Shown here: in pieces, positions 40,804 through 50,150 of the stretch
How positions within the stretch are numbered: position 1 is the first letter of the stretch
Layout of the letters: every line of letters starts with the position of its first letter
Assembly: GCF_024198255.1 (NCBI RefSeq)
Contig: NZ_JAJVKW010000002.1
Coordinates: forward strand, 310,001-374,000
Origin: Myxococcus guangdongensis
Lineage (GTDB): Bacteria; Myxococcota; Myxococcia; Myxococcales; Myxococcaceae
Reading direction: 5' to 3'
Length of the DNA: 64,000 nt
Position numbers and translations under genes: made by a program
Notes under the pieces: model-generated
Seen by the model: only the letters and a program-made list of their open reading frames with translations
Told to the model about the DNA's origin: nothing
Database searches by the model: none

Positions 40804-41264
40804 AGGTCCGCCTGCTCTCCATCGGCAAGGACCGCTCGGGCCTCTTCGAGCCGGCGGTCCAGGAGTATGCCCGCCGGCTGGGGCACTACACCCGCTTCGA
40901 GCTGGTGGAGCTCGCCGAGGCGAGCGGCAAGAAGCTCAAGCCCGGCGACGCCAAGGCCGCGGAGGCCGAGGCCATCCTCGCGAAGCGCAAGCCACAGGAC
41001 TGGCTGGTGGCGCTGGACGAGCGCGGCTCGCTCATCGACTCGGTGGAGCTGGGCCGCTACGTGGGCAAGGCCCAGACGGGCTCGCGCGACCTGCTCTTCG
41101 TCATCGGCGGCGACGAGGGCCTGGACGAGAGCGTGCGGGCCCAAGCCCACCTGACGCTGTCCTTGTCCAAGATGACGCTGCCCCACCGGCTGGCGCGCGT
41201 GGTGCTCGTGGAGCAGCTCTACCGGGCGTTCACCATCCTCAAGGGTGAGCCGTACCACAAGTAG
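40800..41264 (+). CDS. rlmH: 23S rRNA pseudouridine-1915 N3-methyltransferase
   Basis: A SPOUT-fold methyltransferase that modifies pseudouridine 1915 in helix 69 of 23S rRNA. Conserved features: an N-terminal strand [23 protein letters not shown], the SAM-knot sequence [13 protein letters not shown], and [20 protein letters not shown] with the C-terminal YHK. The best start is CTG at 40800-40802: it gives 154 residues beginning (M)[10 protein letters not shown], colinear with known RlmH (about 155). It overlaps the rsfS stop as CTGA. The nearest standard start in frame, GTG at 40689, would add 37 residues of Arg/Gly/Pro out-of-frame rsfS sequence. Confidence 0.93.
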   Translation: MKVRLLSIGKDRSGLFEPAVQEYARRLGHYTRFELVELAEASGKKLKPGDAKAAEAEAILAKRKPQDWLVALDERGSLIDSVELGRYVGKAQTGSRDLLFVIGGDEGLDESVRAQAHLTLSLSKMTLPHRLARVVLVEQLYRAFTILKGEPYHK

Positions 41265-41334
41265 GCAGGCGGGCCTCCGAGGCCCCCTGGGCGCTGGCGT
41301 CAGGGCCGCCGGACAGGAGGCGTCAACGGGCCTC

Positions 41335-42486
41335 ATGAGCACCGCCAGCACCGAAACCACCCTCGCCTCCCCCGCCGCCACCGTGCGCGTCATCGCCTCG
41401 CCCCAGTCGTGGGTGGAGGGTGAGGCGGTGCGACAACTGGAGGCCGTCGCGCGGCTGCCCGGCATGAGGGCCGCGGTGGGACTTCCGGACCTGCACCCGG
41501 GCAAGGGGGCGCCAGTGGGCGCGGCCTTCACCTCGGAGGGGCTCTTCTATCCCTACCTGGTGGGCAACGACATCGGCTGTGGGATGGGGTTGTGGGACGT
41601 GGGGATGCTGGCGCGAAAGTCGAAGGCGGAGCGCTGGGCCTCGAAGCTGGATGTGGAGGGACCCTGGAACGGCGACGTGGAAGGGTTCCTGGCGGAAGAA
41701 GGGGTGAAGCCGTCGGGCTTCGAGGGGGCGCTGGGCACGGTGGGCGGCGGCAACCACTTCGCCGAGCTGCAGCGGGTGGACGCGGTGCACGACGCGCGAG
41801 CGTTCGCCGAGCTGGGGTTGGAGGCGGACCGGTTGCTCCTGCTGGTGCACTCGGGCTCGCGCGGACTGGGCGAGGCGATTCTGCGGGCCCACGTGGACCG
41901 GCACGCGGCGGGCGGGCTGGTGGCGGACTCGGACGAGGCGCGGGCGTACCTGACGCGGCATGACCACGCGGTGGCGTGGGCCCGGGCCAACCGGGCGCTG
42001 GTGGCGCGCAGGGTGCTGGATGGCATCGGCGCTCCGGCCAGGCGGGTGTTGGATGTCTGCCACAACAGCGTCACCCCGCGACGCGAGGACGGCAGCCTGC
42101 GGTGGTTGCATCGCAAGGGCGCGGCGCCGGCGGACGAGGGGCCCGTGGTGATTCCGGGCAGTCGTGGCGCGCTGAGCTATCTGGTGGCACCGGTGGGGGA
42201 TGGGACGGGCAGCGCGTACAGCCTCGCGCACGGCGCGGGACGCAAGTGGACGCGCACGGCGGCCCGGGAGCGCATCAAGGAGCGCTTCACCGCGGAGTCG
42301 CTCACCCGGACGAGCTTCAAGAGCCACGTCGTCTGCGAGAACAAGGACCTGCTCTTCGAGGAGGCGCCGCAGGCGTACAAGGCCATCGACCGGGTGGTGA
42401 CGGACCTGGTGGAGGCGGGGCTGGTGAAGGTGGTGGCCACGCTGGCGCCGGTGCTGACGTACAAGACGCGCTCCCACGAGGAGTAG
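41335..42486 (+). CDS. RtcB-family RNA-ligase-like protein (RtcB2/PrfH-associated subtype)
   Basis: 383 residues. RtcB signatures: GLPDLHPGKGAPVG, GNDIGCGM (Mn-binding Asp/Cys), GTVGGGNHFAEL, VHSGSRGLGE, and the guanylylated-His region YSLAHGAGRKWTR. It is shorter than canonical RtcB (about 410-480) and resembles the subtype that in other bacteria accompanies the peptide-release factor homologue PrfH in a ribosome-rescue/repair pair. No prfH or archease is nearby. It would join 2',3'-cyclic phosphate and 5'-OH RNA ends. CAGGAGG is upstream of the ATG. Follows rlmH by 70 bases and precedes gpmI by 87. Confidence 0.9.
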   Translation: MSTASTETTLASPAATVRVIASPQSWVEGEAVRQLEAVARLPGMRAAVGLPDLHPGKGAPVGAAFTSEGLFYPYLVGNDIGCGMGLWDVGMLARKSKAERWASKLDVEGPWNGDVEGFLAEEGVKPSGFEGALGTVGGGNHFAELQRVDAVHDARAFAELGLEADRLLLLVHSGSRGLGEAILRAHVDRHAAGGLVADSDEARAYLTRHDHAVAWARANRALVARRVLDGIGAPARRVLDVCHNSVTPRREDGSLRWLHRKGAAPADEGPVVIPGSRGALSYLVAPVGDGTGSAYSLAHGAGRKWTRTAARERIKERFTAESLTRTSFKSHVVCENKDLLFEEAPQAYKAIDRVVTDLVEAGLVKVVATLAPVLTYKTRSHEE

Positions 42487-42573
42487 CGCGGCCCCGAGGC
42501 AGGAAGCCCGGGCCTGGAGACGAAGCGCGTTTTTCCCCTCCGCGTCCGGCGGGTGCGTGGTTAGGGTTCGGGC

Positions 42574-44115
42574 ATGACTCCCGCGCACAAGGTATTGCTC
42601 TGCATCCTGGATGGTTGGGGCATCCGCCACGAGCGAGAGGCGAACGCCATCCTCCTGGCCGGCACGCCGAACCTGGACAAGCTGACGAGCCCCTACCCGT
42701 TCACCGAGCTACAGACCTCGGGGTTGGCCGTGGGTCTGCCCGAGGGGCAGATGGGCAACTCGGAGGTCGGCCACACGAACATCGGCGCCGGCCGCATCGT
42801 CTACCAGGACCTGGTGCGCATCAATCGCGCGGCCGAGTCGGGCGAGCTGGCGCAGAACCCGGTGCTCCGCGCGGCGATGGACGGGGTGAAGGCGGACGGC
42901 AAGGCGCTGCACCTGTTGGGCCTGGTGTCCCCGGGTGGGGTGCACTCGTCGATGGAGCACCTGTACGCGCTGCTGAAGGCGGCGCGCGAGCGGGGTGTAC
43001 CGCACGTGTATGTGCACGCGTTCCTGGACGGGCGTGACACGCCGCCACAGAGCGCGCTGGGCTACGTGGAGTCACTGGAGCGCTTCCTCCACGAGACGAA
43101 CACGGGCCGCATCGCCACGGTGAGCGGGCGGTACTACGCGATGGACCGCGACAAGCGGTGGGACCGGGTGCAGCTGGCGTACGAGGCGCTGGTGCACGCG
43201 CGTGGGCCCAAGGCGCCGGACGCGTTGAGCGCCATCCGCGCGTCGTACGCGGAGAAGGTGACGGACGAGTTCGTGAAGCCCACGGTGCTGGCGAGCGGGG
43301 ATGGGACACCCGTGGGCCGCATCCAGGATGGGGACACGGTGTTGTTCTTCAACTTCCGCGCGGACCGGGCGCGGGAGCTGACGCAGGCCCTGGCGTATCC
43401 GACGTTCAAGGAGTTCGACCGGGGAGGGCTCAGGCTGGGGCGCTACGTGTGCATGACCCAGTACGACGAGACCTTCGACTTGCCGGTGGCGTTCGCGCCG
43501 GACCAGCCGCAGGACATCTTCCCGGAGATTCTGTCGCGGCAGGGGCTGCGGCAGTTCCGCACGGCGGAGACGGAGAAGTACGCGCACGTGACGTTCTTCT
43601 TCAACGGCGGGCGCGAGGTCGTCTACCCGGGTGAGGACCGGCACCTGGTGCCCAGTCCGCGCGACGTGAAGACGTACGACTTGAAGCCGGAGATGTCGGC
43701 GCGCGAGGTGACGGCGGAGCTGGTGCGGCGGTTGGACTCGGGCACGTATGACTTCGCGCTGGCGAACTTCGCCAACCCGGACATGGTGGGGCACAGCGGC
43801 CGGCTGGACGCGGCGATGCAGGCGGTGCGGGTGGTGGACGAGTGCCTGGGGGTGCTCGGCAAGGCGTGCGAGCGCAACGGCTGGGTGATGGCCATCTCCG
43901 CGGACCACGGCAACTGCGAACAGATGGTGGACCCGGTGACGGGCGAGCCGCACACGGCGCACACGTTGAATCCGGTGCCCTTCCACCTCATCCACCCGGC
44001 ATTCCGGGGACAGAAGCTGCGCCCCGGCATCCTCGCGGACATCGCGCCCACGCTGTGCAAGGTGATGAACCTGCCGCAGTCGAAGGAGATGAACCGGCAG
44101 GGCGTGCTGCCCTGA
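42574..44115 (+). CDS. gpmI: 2,3-bisphosphoglycerate-independent phosphoglycerate mutase
   Basis: Interconverts 3- and 2-phosphoglycerate in glycolysis and gluconeogenesis, using two Mn ions. 513 residues, the standard length. The metal-binding Asp is in LCILDGWG. The phosphoserine intermediate site is S63 in GQMGNSEVGH. Further ligands lie in HAFLDGRDTPP, FFNFRADRARE, FANPDMVGHSG and ISADHGNCEQM. It complements pckG (at 9123) in gluconeogenic flux. A short GC-rich hairpin follows the stop. Confidence 0.97.
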   Translation: MTPAHKVLLCILDGWGIRHEREANAILLAGTPNLDKLTSPYPFTELQTSGLAVGLPEGQMGNSEVGHTNIGAGRIVYQDLVRINRAAESGELAQNPVLRAAMDGVKADGKALHLLGLVSPGGVHSSMEHLYALLKAARERGVPHVYVHAFLDGRDTPPQSALGYVESLERFLHETNTGRIATVSGRYYAMDRDKRWDRVQLAYEALVHARGPKAPDALSAIRASYAEKVTDEFVKPTVLASGDGTPVGRIQDGDTVLFFNFRADRARELTQALAYPTFKEFDRGGLRLGRYVCMTQYDETFDLPVAFAPDQPQDIFPEILSRQGLRQFRTAETEKYAHVTFFFNGGREVVYPGEDRHLVPSPRDVKTYDLKPEMSAREVTAELVRRLDSGTYDFALANFANPDMVGHSGRLDAAMQAVRVVDECLGVLGKACERNGWVMAISADHGNCEQMVDPVTGEPHTAHTLNPVPFHLIHPAFRGQKLRPGILADIAPTLCKVMNLPQSKEMNRQGVLP

Positions 44116-44121
44116 GCACGC

Positions 44122-44138
44122 GGGCCCCATTCGGGCCC
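44122..44138 (+). terminator. possible terminator after gpmI
   Basis: gggccc-cattc-gggccc, six perfect pairs around a 5-base loop, seven bases after the stop; weak because it is short and lacks a T tract. Confidence 0.4.
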
Positions 44139-44288
44139 CTGCGAATCCGCTCGACGCTCCCCGCCACCGCCGCCTAGCCTCTCCTCGGCTGGGCGGTCTC
44201 GGGCGGTGGGGGAACGGGCGATGGGGATGGGGACGACACGAGTCGGGTGCAGGGGTTCCACGCAGCGGGCGTCCCCGAGCGCGCGCCC

Positions 44289-44990
44289 ATGCTGAGGGCC
44301 CTGCTGGATGTCCTCTACCCGCCCGCGTGCATTGCCTGCGCGAAGGTCCTCCCAGGCCCTGGCGCCTTCTTCTGCGAGCCCTGTGACACCGCCGTGGAGC
44401 GCCTGCCGCCCGTGTGCTGCCGCACCTGCGCGGAGCCCGGTCCCTTCCCCGCCGGCATGTGCCCACGCTGCCGCGCCGCGCCCCCACCCTTCTCCCGCGC
44501 CTGGGCCCCGTTCGCGCACGAAGGCCCCGTGGCCCGCGCCGTCCACCGCTTCAAGTACGAAGACCACCCGGAGCTGGCCGCGCCCCTCGGAGAGATGCTC
44601 GCCGCGGAGGCCCACAGCTTCCTCGCCCGCGCACCACGGCTCATCGTCGCGCTGCCGCTCCACACCCGCCGCTACCACGCACGCAAGTACGACCAGACCC
44701 AGCTGCTCGCGGGCTCCCTGGCGAAACACCTGGGCGTCCGCGCCCCCGTGGGCCTGCTCACGCGCACGCGGGAGACCCAGCGACAGGTGGGCCTCACCGA
44801 GGCCGAGCGCGCCGACAACGTCGCGGACGCCTTCGTCGCCTCCGCCAACCTCGCGGGTCGCGACGTGCTGCTGCTCGATGACGTCTTCACCACCGGCGCC
44901 ACCGCGCGCGCCGCGGCCACCGCGCTCCAGGACGCCGGCGCCACCCGCGTCGAGGTCCTCACCCTCGCCCGCGCCTTCACCGTGACCTGA
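44289..44990 (+). CDS. comF: ComF-family phosphoribosyltransferase-like protein
   Basis: 233 residues. An N-terminal zinc-ribbon-like Cys set (PPACIACAKVL, FFCEPC, CCRTCAEPG, MCPRC) is followed by a phosphoribosyltransferase fold. The PRPP loop is VLLLDDVFTTGATARAA (about 193-209). YDQTQLLAGSLAKHLGV and TRTRETQRQVGL fit the ComF/GntX family. In transformable bacteria ComF acts in DNA uptake. An alternative GTG start at 44247 would add 14 residues without family-like sequence. Confidence 0.88.
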   Translation: MLRALLDVLYPPACIACAKVLPGPGAFFCEPCDTAVERLPPVCCRTCAEPGPFPAGMCPRCRAAPPPFSRAWAPFAHEGPVARAVHRFKYEDHPELAAPLGEMLAAEAHSFLARAPRLIVALPLHTRRYHARKYDQTQLLAGSLAKHLGVRAPVGLLTRTRETQRQVGLTEAERADNVADAFVASANLAGRDVLLLDDVFTTGATARAAATALQDAGATRVEVLTLARAFTVT

Positions 44991-45193
44991 ACGCGACCCG
45001 GCGCAGCAACTGTCACATCGCGTCAATTGCAACCGGGTCAACGACAACTCACACCCAGATTCAGCGCGGACCCCGCGTGTCTTTCATTACCCATCTTCCG
45101 CGACTTCCCGTCCCGTGCTCTTGCATCAGTGCCGTGTCACGAGACAATTCGCGTTTCACGGCTCGGTTCCCCCTCTGCGAAACGGAGTCCGTG

Positions 45194-46462
45194 ATGAAAC
45201 TCCCCGTGTTGAGTTCGTTCGCCCTCGCTGGTGCCGTGTGCGCGCTGAGCCTCCCCACCGCCGCCCAGGCCCAGGTCCCCGCGCCCTCGTGGACCCGGCA
45301 GTTCGGCGCCAACCTCGACGAGCAGGCCCGCGCCGTCGCCGTCTCGGGCAGCGCCGTCTATGTCGTGGGCAACACCACCAGCCAGCTCGGCCCCGAGCCC
45401 AAGGCCGGTGGCAACGATGTCTTCATCGCGAAGTACGACACCGCGGGCACGCTGCAGTGGGTGCACCAGTTCGGCACGCCCGAGGATGACCGCCCCGCGG
45501 CCGCGACCACCGACTCCGAGGGGAACGTGTACGTCACGGGCCGGACCTACGGCTCGCTGGGCTTCCACACGAACGCCGGCGGCTACGACTTCTTCATCGC
45601 CAAGTACAGCCCGCAGGGCCAGCAGCTCTGGGTGCGCCAGCAGGGCACGCAGATGGATGACTTCGGCACGGGCCTGGCCATCGGCGCGGACGACACCCTG
45701 TACTTCTCCGGCTACACCGGCGGCAGCTTCGCCAACGGCGGCAACCCGGGCAACTACGACGTCCTCGTGGGCCTCTACGACTCCGCTGGCAACCCGTACT
45801 GGCTGCGGCAGCTCGGCACGCCCAACGGCGACATCGCGCGCGGCATCGCCGTGACGCCGGACCACAAGGTGTACGTCGTGGGCCAGACGAGCGGCAGCCT
45901 CGACGGCGCCACCACGCCCACGGGCACGGACATGTTCCTGCTGCGCCTGGACATCCTCGGCGCCACGCAGTGGGTGCGCCAGCTGGACCTCTCCGACCTC
46001 GATGACGCCAAGGGCGTGGCGGTCAGCCCCGACGGCGGCGCCTACCTCGTCGGCGACACCTTCGGCGCCATCGACGGCCACACCAACGCCGGCACCATCG
46101 ACGTGGTGCTCGCCCGCTATGACGCCGTGGGCAACCGCCAGTGGAGCCGCATGCTCGGCGGCGCGCAGCCCGACTACGCGAGCGGCGTGGCCGTGGCCTC
46201 CAACGGCACCGTGAACGTGACGGGCTACACGACCAACGCCCTGGACGGCCAGCCGTACGCCGGCAGCCAGGACGCCTTCTTCACCCGCTACGACGGCTCG
46301 GGCACCAAGCTGGGCACGCGCGTCGTCGGCACCCACCTGCCGGACGTCGGCAGCGGCGTGGCGCTGGACACCAGCGGCAACGCCTATGTGACGGGTTCCA
46401 CCTACGGCAGCCTGGGCGGCACCAACGCGGGCAGCTACGACGCGTTCCTCGTCCGCTTCTGA
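45194..46462 (+). CDS. secreted SBBP-repeat beta-propeller protein
   Basis: 422 residues. Signal peptide (FALAGAVCALSLPTAAQAQ) followed by seven repeats of about 55 residues. Each has the SBBP/delta-60 pattern: W-x-R-Q-x-G, a GNxYVTG-like strand and a YDxFLxRY strand (for example WVHQFGTPEDD, NVYVTGRTYGSLG, YDFFIAKY). This predicts a beta-propeller displayed outside the cytoplasm. Such proteins are numerous in myxobacteria, mostly without known function. The 203-base upstream gap presumably holds its promoter. Confidence 0.88.
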   Translation: MKLPVLSSFALAGAVCALSLPTAAQAQVPAPSWTRQFGANLDEQARAVAVSGSAVYVVGNTTSQLGPEPKAGGNDVFIAKYDTAGTLQWVHQFGTPEDDRPAAATTDSEGNVYVTGRTYGSLGFHTNAGGYDFFIAKYSPQGQQLWVRQQGTQMDDFGTGLAIGADDTLYFSGYTGGSFANGGNPGNYDVLVGLYDSAGNPYWLRQLGTPNGDIARGIAVTPDHKVYVVGQTSGSLDGATTPTGTDMFLLRLDILGATQWVRQLDLSDLDDAKGVAVSPDGGAYLVGDTFGAIDGHTNAGTIDVVLARYDAVGNRQWSRMLGGAQPDYASGVAVASNGTVNVTGYTTNALDGQPYAGSQDAFFTRYDGSGTKLGTRVVGTHLPDVGSGVALDTSGNAYVTGSTYGSLGGTNAGSYDAFLVRF

Positions 46463-46578
46463 GACAGGCCCGCATTCCATGTCCGGACGTGGGACAGGTG
46501 TTCGTTGCCTGTCTCACGCGGAATCCAGGACGGGAGCTTCGCGGTAGCCAATCGTGGAGGGCGCGATAGCCTCGCGAC

Positions 46579-49302
46579 ATGCGCTGGCACTCCCTTCTGC
46601 TCGTCCCCGCGTTGCTCTCACTCCACTGTACCCACGCCACCGGGTCCGCCGGGCCGTCCAAGCCCGAGGCCACGGTGGCGGCGGCGCCCGAGTGGCCCCA
46701 GGCCCGGCCCCCCGCGCTGCGCCTGCCGGACACCGTCCAGCCCCTGCACTACCTGCTGGACCTGAAGCTCATCTCCACCGAGTCCACCCACTCGGGCACC
46801 GTCACCATCGACGTGGACGTGCGCGAGCCGGTGCGCCAGGTGTGGCTGCACGGGCAGGACCTGGAGGTCACCTCCGCGCGCGTCGAGACGCAGGGCCGCG
46901 CGCTGGAGGCCAGGGCCGTCACCGAGAGCGAGGGACGACTGGGCCTGCTGCTTCCGGAAGTCCTGCCCGCGGGCAAGGCGCGCATCGTCATCGCCTTCAC
47001 GGGTCAAATCGACAAGGAGCGCAGCCGGGGCCTCTATTCGCAGGAGGAGGGCGGCCACAACTACCTCTACACCTTCTTCGAGCCGGTGGACGCGCGCCGC
47101 GCCTTCCCGTGCTTCGACGAGCCGGGCTTCAAGGTGCCCTGGCAGCTGCGCTTCACGGTGAAGGCCGACGACGTGGCGCTGGCCAACCACGCCATCGAGG
47201 CGAAGGAGACGCTGCCGGACGGCCTGCAGCGCATCACCTTCCGCGACAGCAAGCCGATGCCCAGCTACCTCGTCGCCTTCGTGGTGGGTCCGTTCGACGT
47301 GGTGGACGCGGGCACCACCGGGCGCAACCAGGTGCCGCTGCGCTTCATCGTCCCCAAGGGCCGCGGCGCGGAGACCGCGTACGCCGCGAGCGTCACCCCG
47401 CGCATCGTCACGGTGCTCGAGGACTTCTTCGACCAGGCGTATCCCTACGAGAAGCTCGACGTCGCGGTGGTGCCCCGCTACTGGGGCACCATGGAGCACC
47501 CGGGCCTGGTCGCCCTGGGCCAGCCCCTGACGCTCATCCGCCCTGGTGAGGAGACGCTCCAGCGGCGCAAGTGGTACGTCAACATCGCGGGCCACGAGCT
47601 GGGGCACTACTGGTTCGGCAACGTCGTCACCTGCCGCTGGTGGGACGACATCTGGCTGAACGAGTCGCTCACCTCGTGGTTGGACCGCAAGCAGATGGAC
47701 GGGTTCGACCCGAGCTGGGGCTTCGGTCGGGACGCGAGCACCAACTCGCTCGCGGGCGCCATGAACGCGGACGCGCTCGACGCGGCGCTGCCGGTGCGCA
47801 AGCCCGCCAATACGCATGACGACGTCATCGGTTCGTTCGACAACTCCACCACCTACGCCAAGGGCTCCGCCATCATCGGCATGTTCGAGTCCTGGCTGGG
47901 CGAGGACAAGATGCGCGACATCCTGCGCGCGCACATCCGCAAGCACGCGTGGGGCACCGCGACGTCGGATGACTTCGCCACCACGCTCGCCCAGGCCGCG
48001 AGCCCCGACGTGGCGCGCTCCTTCCGCAGCTTCATCGACCAGCCCGGCGCGCCCCACATCTCCGCGCAGCTGGTGTGCGACGCGGGCAAGGCGCCTCGGC
48101 TGAAGCTGTCCCAGGAGCGCTTCCTGCCCGCGGGCTCCACCGCGTCCAAGGACGCCACCTGGTCGGTGCCCGTGTGCGTGCGCGCCGGAGACCGCGCCGG
48201 CGACGTGCGCGCCTGTCAGCTGCTCTCCGAGCGCACCGGTGAGATGGAGCTGCCGATGAAGAGCTGCCCCCAGTGGGTGCTGCTCAACGCGGGCGGCATG
48301 GGCTACTACCGCGCCAGCTACACGCTGCAGCAGTTCCAGCAGGTGAACGGCGTGGCCAAGAAGTCGCTGACGGTGCCCGAGCGGCTGGCCTTCTTCGCGG
48401 ACATCGAGGGCGCGGTGCGCCGGGGCGACGTGCGGCTCGGCGAGGTGCTCTCGCTGGTGAGCGACACGGCGAAGGACCCGGACCGCTCCATCGCGCTGAG
48501 CGGCGCGCGGTTGTTGAACCTGGTGGGCGAGGACGCCCTCACCCCCGCCGAGCGGCACCGCTTCCGCGCCTGGGTGGGCAAGCTCTACAGCGCGCGCGCT
48601 CGGGCGCTGGGCTGGCAGCCCGCGAAGGGCGACAGCGACGAGGTGAAGCAGACGCGCTCGCTGTTCCTGTCGCTGGCGACGATGCTGGGGGAGGAGCCCA
48701 CGCTCACGCGCGAGGCGAAGGGCCTGGCGGCGAAGTGGCTGGCCAGGCGCGACAGCGTGGACCCGGAGGCGGTGCCGGTGGCGCTGTCGGTGGCGGCGCG
48801 CAACTCGGACCGGGCGCTCTACGAGCAGCTGCTCGCCCACGCGCGCAAGGCCGAGGACCGCAACGAGCGCAACCAGATGATCAACGCGCTGTCGAGCTTC
48901 CGCGACCCGGAGCTGGTGAAGCAGAACCTGACGCTGGCGATGACGGAGTTCGACGTGCGCGACGCGCGCCCCCTGTTCGGTGGGGCGTTCAGCGAGCCGG
49001 AGACGCGCGCCGTGGCCTGGAAGTTCTACCGCGAGAACTTCGACACGCTCGCCGCGCGCGTCCGCTCGGATGAGCTGGGCTGGCTCATCGCGATGACGGG
49101 CTCGCTGTGTGACGACACGAGCCGCGCGCAGATGGAGGCGTTCCTCGGGCCCCGCGTCGACAAGCTGGAGGGCGCGCCGCGCGCCTACGCCCGGGCGCTC
49201 GAGTCCGTGCGGCTGTGCGTGGAGTCCAACCGTCTCCATCAGGACAGCGTGCGCGCGTTCGTCGGCAAGCTGCCCCAGGTCACCGCGGCCCCCACCCGCT
49301 GA
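46579..49302 (+). CDS. M1-family metallopeptidase with variant GxMEN motif
   Basis: 907 residues, an aminopeptidase-N type protein exported by an N-terminal signal (lipidation at C17 in LSLHC is uncertain). The zinc site is intact: H339-ELG-H343 and E362 (HEXXH-X18-E). The substrate-binding motif normally GAMEN is GTMEH at 303-307. The N-terminal beta domain contains FFEPVDARRAFPCFDEPGFK, split as FFEPVDARRAF then PCFDEPGFK, as in M1 enzymes. The long C-terminal helical domain contains Arg/Ala-rich repeats as in ERAP-like peptidases. It probably trims peptides in the envelope or outside the cell, in line with predation or protein turnover. A terminator hairpin follows. Confidence 0.93.
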   Translation: MRWHSLLLVPALLSLHCTHATGSAGPSKPEATVAAAPEWPQARPPALRLPDTVQPLHYLLDLKLISTESTHSGTVTIDVDVREPVRQVWLHGQDLEVTSARVETQGRALEARAVTESEGRLGLLLPEVLPAGKARIVIAFTGQIDKERSRGLYSQEEGGHNYLYTFFEPVDARRAFPCFDEPGFKVPWQLRFTVKADDVALANHAIEAKETLPDGLQRITFRDSKPMPSYLVAFVVGPFDVVDAGTTGRNQVPLRFIVPKGRGAETAYAASVTPRIVTVLEDFFDQAYPYEKLDVAVVPRYWGTMEHPGLVALGQPLTLIRPGEETLQRRKWYVNIAGHELGHYWFGNVVTCRWWDDIWLNESLTSWLDRKQMDGFDPSWGFGRDASTNSLAGAMNADALDAALPVRKPANTHDDVIGSFDNSTTYAKGSAIIGMFESWLGEDKMRDILRAHIRKHAWGTATSDDFATTLAQAASPDVARSFRSFIDQPGAPHISAQLVCDAGKAPRLKLSQERFLPAGSTASKDATWSVPVCVRAGDRAGDVRACQLLSERTGEMELPMKSCPQWVLLNAGGMGYYRASYTLQQFQQVNGVAKKSLTVPERLAFFADIEGAVRRGDVRLGEVLSLVSDTAKDPDRSIALSGARLLNLVGEDALTPAERHRFRAWVGKLYSARARALGWQPAKGDSDEVKQTRSLFLSLATMLGEEPTLTREAKGLAAKWLARRDSVDPEAVPVALSVAARNSDRALYEQLLAHARKAEDRNERNQMINALSSFRDPELVKQNLTLAMTEFDVRDARPLFGGAFSEPETRAVAWKFYRENFDTLAARVRSDELGWLIAMTGSLCDDTSRAQMEAFLGPRVDKLEGAPRAYARALESVRLCVESNRLHQDSVRAFVGKLPQVTAAPTR

Positions 49303-49311
49303 AGGCCCGTG

Positions 49312-49340
49312 CGGGCTCCCCTCGTGTCCGGGGGAGCCCG
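49312..49340 (+). terminator. hairpin terminator after the M1 peptidase gene
   Basis: cgggctcccc / ggggagcccg, ten perfect pairs with a 9-base loop, starting ten bases after the stop and followed by ttcgaa. Confidence 0.72.
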
Positions 49341-49393
49341 TTCGAAGCGGGCAGACGGTGCGCGCGCCCCACGAGCGCGCTAGACATGGGGCC

Positions 49394-50137
49394 ATGTTCG
49401 ACTCCGCCCGCTACCTCGAACGCATCGGCGCTCCCGCGCACGCATCGCTCGCCGAGTTGCAGCGCGCCCACCTGGAGTCGGTGCCCTTCGAGAACCTGGA
49501 CATCCACCTGGGCCGGCCCATCCAGCTGGACCCGGACGCGCTCTTCGACAAGGTCGTCGTCCGTCGTCGCGGCGGCTTCTGCTACGAGCTCAACGGGCTG
49601 TTCTCCCGCCTGCTCACCGAGCGCGGCCTGCGCGTGACGCCGCTGTCCGCCCGGGTCGCCATGGAGCCCCGGGATGGCACCTTCGGTCCGGAGTTCGACC
49701 ACCTGACGCTCCAGGTGGAGGACCGTGAGGGGACGTGGCTCGTCGACGTGGGCTTCGGCGACAGCTACCTCGAGCCCCTGCGCCTGGACGAGCGCGGCGT
49801 GCAGACCCGCGTCGGACGCGACTTCCGGCTCGCGCCCGAGGGCGACCGGCTCATGCTCCTGCGACGCGAGGACTCCAGCTGGCAGCCGCAGTACTCCCTG
49901 TCCCTCGTCCCGCGCGCGCTCGGGGACTTCGTGGGCATGTGCCACCACCACCAGACATCCCCCCAGTCCATCTTCACGCGGGGACGCCTGTGCACCCGGG
50001 CGACGCGGGACGGCCGCGTCACCCTCAAGGAAGGCGCCCTCGTCCTCACCCGCGGCACCACCCGCGAGGAGCACCCCGTGGAGGGCGAGGACGCTCGCGC
50101 CCGGGCGCTGGCGGAGCACTTCGGCATCCGCCTCTAG
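49394..50137 (+). CDS. nat: arylamine N-acetyltransferase
   Basis: 247 residues. Transfers acetyl (or another acyl group) from CoA to aromatic amines and hydrazines by a cysteine-protease-like triad: C63 (RRGGFCYELNG), H103 (EFDHLTL) and D118 (VDVGFGD). N-terminal family block SLAELQRAHLESVPFENLDI. Standing alone, its natural substrate is unclear; homologues also act as amide synthases in secondary metabolism. The ATG at 49394 matches the family start. Confidence 0.93.
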   Translation: MFDSARYLERIGAPAHASLAELQRAHLESVPFENLDIHLGRPIQLDPDALFDKVVVRRRGGFCYELNGLFSRLLTERGLRVTPLSARVAMEPRDGTFGPEFDHLTLQVEDREGTWLVDVGFGDSYLEPLRLDERGVQTRVGRDFRLAPEGDRLMLLRREDSSWQPQYSLSLVPRALGDFVGMCHHHQTSPQSIFTRGRLCTRATRDGRVTLKEGALVLTRGTTREEHPVEGEDARARALAEHFGIRL

Positions 50138-50150
50138 CGCGGCCCGGGAC

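Noticed and set aside
46618..49395. A 925-residue minus-strand open frame over the M1 peptidase gene
   Set aside because: The plus strand encodes a clear M1 peptidase with an intact HEXXH-X18-E site; the minus frame is compositional noise.
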